DNA of 35,014 bases. Origin: Hypsibius dujardini (taxonomy: Eukaryota > Tardigrada > Eutardigrada > Parachela > Hypsibiidae). The stretch is from positions 1 through 35,014 of the forward strand of contig LRSR01010361.1 in the NCBI GenBank assembly GCA_001579985.1, given 5' to 3'. The translations under genes were made by a program, and so were the position numbers. This document shows, one piece after another, positions 30,121 to 35,014 of the stretch (the stretch's first letter is position 1; each line of letters starts with the position of its first letter). The notes under the pieces were generated by a model. It did no database searches, was not told where the DNA came from, and saw nothing but the letters and a program-made list of their open reading frames with translations.

Positions 30121-30531
30121 AACAGGCGAAGTGAGAAAGGGAGAACTTCTGCCGTGGAGCCTGGAGAGCGAGGAAATATTTGCTTAATTTTCGGGGAAGC
30201 CTGCTATAGACAATACCAGACTTTCGTCCGCTGATTTCAACGCTAAACTTTGTGTGGAAACATTAAATAATGCATTTATTCGGTAAATAAGATAATAAGT
30301 TGACTAAAAGGCATGGAAAACGTTAAATACCGGCACCGGGCGCTAATGTGTGACAGTTTCGAGTGTTAAATGACATAGTTAGGCGCAGAAGTTGGAAAAA
30401 TCAGCTTCCTTCTTCCCGTTCGTCTGTTTGACTCTGACAAGGGAGCTCCTAATCCTCGCAGCCTTTTTTCCATAAGGACAAGTATTTTTAAACAAGTACG
30501 ATTCAAGTAGTTTTTTTCCAACTTTTATGAA
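30121..30531. promoter_or_regulatory. Possible bidirectional promoter region
   Basis: This interval separates the start of the frame-broken minus-strand stretch from the MED9 start codon on the plus strand. It holds no gene. A shared promoter is an inference from the divergent layout, and I see no diagnostic core element. Confidence 0.3.
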
Positions 30532-31030
30532 ATGGCGAAAGCACCAGCGAGCACCTCTCTGTCGCCCAGAACGTCTAATACGCCGACGGACGTCTTCCAG
30601 GAGATCGACTTCACCAAGCCGTTCGAGAATTTCAGCCGAAAAGTCAGGTTCGTTAGAAATACATTCAAAATTTGCTAATGTTTTACCTTTATGGCAGGCT
30701 TTTCGTGCTTTTTACAGCGAACCTTCGGCAACGCAGCAGCGCCTTCCTCTAGTCTCTCGCACCATCATCGACCTACTCCCGGAACTCCTCCAGATTCGCA
30801 ACTCCATCCCGCGGTGGCGGGCCTCCATCGAAGGCATGCCGGGCATCGACAGCAATGCCGCCGAGCAGGCGCAGCGGTTGGAGGATTTAAATTACGCCGT
30901 GGAGCGGCGCAATGGCTTGCTGCAGCGCCATCGAGCGCTCCTCACGGAAACTGACGCTGGGACGACTGCACCTGATTTAGATCATGGAATTCCGGCGGCT
31001 TTGAGTTACCCGGAGAATCTACGGAGATAG
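30532..31030 (+). CDS. MED9: Mediator complex subunit 9, 142 residues, two exons
   Basis: MED9 is a small subunit of the Mediator middle module, linking activators to RNA polymerase II in the nucleus. Exons are 30532-30647 (ends phase 2 at GTTCGT) and 30718-31030 (TAG), acceptor GTGCTTTTTACAG, giving 429 nt. An upstream AG at 30697 would break the frame, so the acceptor at 30717 was chosen. The N-terminus MAKAPASTSLSPRTSNTPTD is disordered. RLPLVSRTIIDLLPELLQIR, then SIEGMPGIDSNAAEQAQRLE and VERRNGLLQRHRALL follow the family pattern PLV..II...., ..ISTMPGI..S.E.QQ..L, .L...V..KNELLQKYK in human MED9. The length is close to human (146). It extends about 25 residues past the usual C-terminus. 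Confidence 0.88.
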
Positions 31031-31346
31031 TAGGTGCTCCTTTGGAATTATGTAAGTTATCTCTTGCCGCGTTGCTCTGTTTGGAAGGGAAAGAATGAGA
31101 CTGTTGAGGTTGCAAACAATCGATCAATCAAGGGTTGACTTATGTCTTGATCTCGGGTCCAGCCAAATCAACCGACAATGGATCAATCAAGGGCTTGATT
31201 CTGTTGACTTGATAATTCATTCAGTAATAGATCAATCAATGGCTTGCGTAACGTACCGCGATCCCGTGTTCTTTGAACTCAATCAAAACAGCCGAGGATT
31301 GGTCAATCTACTACTTTACTCTGATAGTTTCAGAAGTAATTAATCA

Positions 31347-31452
31347 GTTTAGTGTTTGCTAATGGTGAGGTAAGATTTGAGTTTTCCAGTTTGAATTACT
31401 ATAGAATTTGCTAATGGTGAGGTAAGATTTGAGTTTTCCAGTTTGAATTACT
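31347..31452. repeat. Tandem duplication, two near-identical copies of about 55 bp
   Basis: TTTGCTAATGGTGAGGTAAG, then ATTTGAGTTTTCCAGTTTGA, ending ATTACTA, appears twice in succession, with a short ATAGAA-type spacer. It lies 3' of MED9. Confidence 0.93.
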
Positions 31453-32818
31453 AAAAGCTTGATCTCGAAAGGATATTTGTGGTAATATTTGTGGTCAGAG
31501 GAGACAGGATTTCCTTGCAGTCAGAGGCATTATCAATGTGTCTGCCTGATTTTTCTAGGTTTGAATGGTTTTGAAAAAATTTGCTAATCCTTCCTGTTCT
31601 TTTGCAGATTTTATCGTCAAACAGCTACTTGGACATTTCGGAAGATTCTCATTCACTCCCCCTCTAACGCCTTCTTTTCCTGCACTCAGCAGTCATATTC
31701 AGAATGCCACATACCGCCTCGGTGTGTCACAAAGACACGCACGCCGGGATCTTTTTTGAATCTGCTCCGAAGAAGAGATCGGCAGCAGATGATGGATTTC
31801 GCCTGTTCCCGACGACATGCTCCCTCCCTCGTCTGTGTGATATCAATCTCTGTCCCCGTTTTCCACCCGACTATTGGCTTCTGATTATCAATCATGGACG
31901 TGACGGGATGTGCCTCTGGGGAATTGACGTCCGCGACCGACAGCGACACGCACACTGAGTGATAAGGGGTCAGCGGGAGAATGGGAAAGTGTCGCGTTTG
32001 ATTTCCGATTGATGCGCCCGTGCCCGTGTGCATCGCGTTGCATCGAGTGGATATGAAAAATTAAGCACACCGACCGATGATGCTCTCATTTTGACGTTTT
32101 ATTGTCTGGCTAGCTGCATACACACTTTATTATTCGTCCTTTTGTACGGTACCTCCTCCAATATCAATGAGAGCTTATCAATTGACCATTGTCTTCCGTC
32201 AGCTTTATTACACCTTTATTACACTTCATAATTCTGCTTTTGTTTTAACGTTTTGGAATTTGAATATTTGTTTTACCCTGGGCGTGTTTCGCGACTGGCC
32301 GTGACTGTTACTGTTAAGCGGGTTGGACACTGACTTTTGAGTTCGGACCCCTGGGTCTAGCTGCAGTCTCTTGTATTAACGTCCAATACTTCCGTTCGGA
32401 CTCGGTTTAAATTAGTTCTTAAAAGGTTGGGAATCGTTTGCTGTGACTTGAACACAAACGCCGGCGAACAGTGAGAGGAAGTCGTCTTCTCAGACAGATT
32501 CCCTACTTGGACCCCCACATCTGCCCCTCTAGGGTTCAGGAGGCGTGGCCTAAATAGTGTTTTCGTTTTCTGGACATTTTTCACCAGCACCGTGAAAAAA
32601 AGGATCGGCCATATATACGATAATCTCCAGTGTTTGTCATCCACTACACTTGTTGAATAATGCATTCCGGCTGATTACTCATCGCACCATAATTCCTAGC
32701 CTCACCGCAACGACTGGGGAGATCAGCAAATCTCAGCAGCGTCTATTTCCACGTTCCTCCCAGAAAAAATTCCCCCATCACCAGGTACCGTTTCTTCGTG
32801 TTGGCTTTAGTTTTCTCG

Positions 32819-32847
32819 GATAGCCAAATGTTGGGGCTATCCGAAAG
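32819..32847. repeat. Perfect 10-bp stem hairpin
   Basis: TCGGATAGCC is followed by a nine-base loop and GGCTATCCGA. It is an isolated perfect inverted repeat in intergenic sequence. The function is unknown. Confidence 0.7.
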
Positions 32848-34081
32848 TGGGTCGGTCGAGGCGGTGGCCAGTGGTGGACAGCTATGTGGAGCGATCAAAA
32901 TGGGCAGGGGGAAGGACGGGAACGCGTTATATCGATCGGTCCATAGCAACACACACACACACACAGCGTGTGTGTCTGTCAAAAGATGTGTTTGTGTTTT
33001 GATGTATAATAAAGTGGGCCTTTTATTTTTGCAGATTTTTTCTCACTACTCGATGAGATTTCGGCAAAGTGGAACGCGAGGGACGTGTAAATTATTGGAC
33101 GCATCTGGCGATAATTACTCTTTTTTTTGACGCGACCAACAGCAGCGTGCTAGAATCGTCTCGCTGATATTCCCTGCGTATTTGGAAGTATCTGATTTTG
33201 TTTGGCTGGATTTAGAAGACAGACAGAGTGGCAGTATTCCCCTTCGTGTTTTGATCGGGAATTTTGGACGGAAGGTGTGATGGAGATTCAGGCACTTGAT
33301 TGATCGCTTGATTGGTTGTATTCTGCTCTGGTAAGTTTTTATTTTTAGAGAGACAGGGATTTTGTGTTTTGTTCTACACCAGAATTTCAAGTCGTTTTTG
33401 AGTGAAAGAAAATATTGCTATTAAATTAGGAGGGTCTTGTTAAATTCATTTCCGGAGAACGGAACTATTTATTAGTGAAATTGAAGAGCATCAGTTGATT
33501 GATTGATTGATTGATTGATGGCATGATTATCTAATCGTTATTTACTCCATTGCTTCGCTTTCGTTTCCCGACCATTCTTTCTTGATAAAAAATTGTGTTT
33601 TTGAGCTTAAATCATTTTTCTGCGTTCTGATGGCCATTCATTCTTTTTTGTACTTGGGTGTCGGGATGGCCGTCCTTTTAAGCAGGTTTCTACTTTGACA
33701 TTTTGTGATTGATTGGTTGATTAGATTGATTAGTTCCGTACGGTTTCCACTTTCTATTGCTGGGATTGCTGATTCGTGGAATATTTCTATCAAAATGCTA
33801 ATATCCAACGACGTTCCGTCCGAAAAATCTACAAGTGTCATAGTTGGTTAGTTGTTCGATTTCAGAATATTCGTTGGTTAACTGAGGTACTCCATCGCTT
33901 GATTTTTGATTGACTTGTTTTATCTGCATTCCTTTTTAGGCGTTTATTCAAGCGGTTGATTGATTAGTTGGATCTATTGTGTGTAAAATAATTTGTTTAG
34001 TGCCGTTCTTTTTTCACAGCCCTTGTTCATGCCTTGTAGGTTGGAGTCATATTTCGTACAACTTGTAGAGGGTGCGGTGCC

Positions 34082-35014
34082 ATGGGGAAGATCATTTCAA
34101 AGATATTCGGTGGCAAGGAGATGAGAATATTGATGCTGGGGTATGTGCTCACGTGGCCATATTACTGGGTGGCAGAGTTCGAACCACTCTTGACATGGTC
34201 ACAACCAAAATTGGGTGGCCCGAGTTTGAGCCAAACACCCAGTATTGTGGCCATGTGTATCGGAGTGAAATCTCATCACAACTTGCCGGTTGTTCGTTCA
34301 TGGCTTTAACTAATTACATTTTTTGTCTTCTCTTTTTTCCGCTCAATTTATTCAGCCTCGACGCCAGCGGGAAGACCAGTAAGTGCACCGAGGACGTCGA
34401 TATCGATCATGCCCTGCTGTTTCTATCCTCAATTGGAAATTCAAATTTAAATTGCTGATTTTTTTAAACAAAAAATGAATTGGTGGGATTAAAGACGTAA
34501 TGTGCACCACCAATGTGTTCCACCAAGGGGAGATTGAATTTCTTGAGTGGAATATAATTTTGAAAATAATTTCTTATCATTGGGTTCTCTTGGTTTTCCC
34601 TTTCAGCGATTTTGTACAAATTGAAACTGAACGGCCACAGCGTCACGACCATTCCCACAGTCGGCTTCAACGTCGAGACGATATCATTCAAAAAATTCCG
34701 CATGTCCGTCTGGGTAAGTATCATCCAAATATTTTGCGCATTATTTAATTCAGAAACACATTTTCATGTAGATGTCTTTCGAATTAAATTATATTTTGAG
34801 ACACCAATTTCTAGAAATTTTTCTTCTCCATCGTGAGTAAAGGGGCGCATTGATTTATGGTCCTCGTCGTGCTGACAGTGTGTGTTTGCAGGACGTCGGT
34901 GGCCAAGATAAGATTCGCCCGCTCTGGCGGCATTACTACACGGGGACGCAGGGATTAATTTTCGTCATCGACTCCTCCGACACGGACCGGATTGAGGAGG
35001 CCCGGCAGGAGTTT
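34082..35014 (+). CDS. ARF6: ADP-ribosylation factor 6, first four exons (cut by window end)
   Basis: ARF6 is a small GTPase of the plasma membrane and endosomes that controls membrane recycling and cortical actin. Exons are 34082-34140, 34356-34378, 34607-34713 and 34892-35014 (continues past the window), with matching phases, giving 104 codons. The start is in a good context (TGCCATGG). [10 protein letters not shown] gives the myristoylated Gly2 and the ARF6-type N-terminus. RILMLGLDASGKT is the P-loop, with Ser where ARFs usually have Ala. [12 protein letters not shown] is switch I and interswitch, and [20 protein letters not shown] is switch II with the catalytic Gln (about residue 68, one further than usual because of an extra residue in LKLNGHSV). 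The N-terminus and HYYTGTQG favour ARF6 over ARF1. Residues 53-63 ([11 protein letters not shown]) and [11 protein letters not shown] are more diverged than in most ARF6 proteins. Confidence 0.95.
34150..34257. mobile_element. Short palindromic element in ARF6 intron 1 (108 bp)
   Basis: The left arm (34150-34189) begins CACGTGGCCATATTACTGGG and continues TGGCAGAGTTCGAACC. The right arm (34222-34257) is an imperfect inverted copy ending CACCCAGTATTGTGGCCATG. It resembles the element at 28303-28397 in order and wording (GTGGC, then a T/A-rich step, GGTGG, AGTTCGAACCA). It lies nine bases after the exon 1 donor and has no coding capacity. Confidence 0.75.

Larger units (their letters stand above)
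31031..34081. other. Three-kilobase intergenic region between MED9 and ARF6
   Basis: No gene is supported. Open frames of about 100 codons at 31686-32033 and 32357-32665 on the minus strand show no recognisable motif and overlap frames on the other strand. Features present are a tandem duplication (31351-31455), a perfect hairpin (32819-32847), a short CA/TG run (about 32950-32974) and ATTG repeats near 33495-33520. The right part probably contains the ARF6 promoter and 5' UTR. Confidence 0.6.

Noticed and set aside
31686-32033. 115-codon minus-strand open frame in the MED9-ARF6 interval
   Set aside because: There is no recognisable motif, an open frame overlaps on the other strand, and there is no supporting splice structure.
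34165-34185. GAGTTCGAACC resembling a tRNA T-arm, in ARF6 intron 1 and at about 28330
   Set aside because: No acceptor stem, D-arm or anticodon arm fits around it. The sequence is part of an inverted-repeat arm.

Overview
The window is nuclear DNA from an invertebrate animal. Six loci can be named by protein similarity: heparan sulfate 2-O-sulfotransferase, exosome subunit RRP45/EXOSC9, the SUN-domain protein SUCO/Slp1, branched-chain aminotransferase, Mediator subunit MED9 and the small GTPase ARF6. All have GT-AG introns whose phases agree with the protein families. Heparan sulfate sulfation points to Metazoa. The many CAGA/CTGT and ATTG/ATCA tetranucleotide arrays do not by themselves fix the phylum.

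Layout: 136-1428 (-) first two coding exons of HS2ST. 1684-2540 (-) a decayed, 3'-truncated EXOSC9. 2800-5640 a repeat-rich patch with an inverted repeat, a palindromic 14-bp minisatellite and two head-to-tail copies of a segment of the BCAT gene, in the opposite orientation to that gene. 5640-7720 about 2 kb of CpG-rich satellite. 7807-9613 (+) an eight-exon gene for a 408-residue protein that I do not recognise. 9945-13920 a broken partial duplicate of SUCO. 14896-20226 (+) the complete eight-exon SUCO gene (897 aa). 20890-22789 (-) a four-exon gene for an unrecognised 361-residue protein. 23418-27395 (-) the complete eleven-exon BCAT gene (421 aa). 28.5-30.1 kb (-) poorly resolved exons, including a frame-broken coding stretch. 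30532-31030 (+) MED9. 34082-35014 (+) the start of ARF6, cut by the window edge.

The genes are unrelated housekeeping functions in ordinary eukaryotic order, and there is no sign of an operon or pathway cluster. The notable biology is genome dynamics. There are segmental duplications with readable breakpoints, short palindromic transposon-like elements in introns (one with an empty-site control in the duplicate, one whose end supplies a splice donor), and pseudogenes caught at different stages of decay. No previously undescribed system was found with confidence. The best candidates for novelty are the two orphan multi-exon proteins and the palindromic elements.
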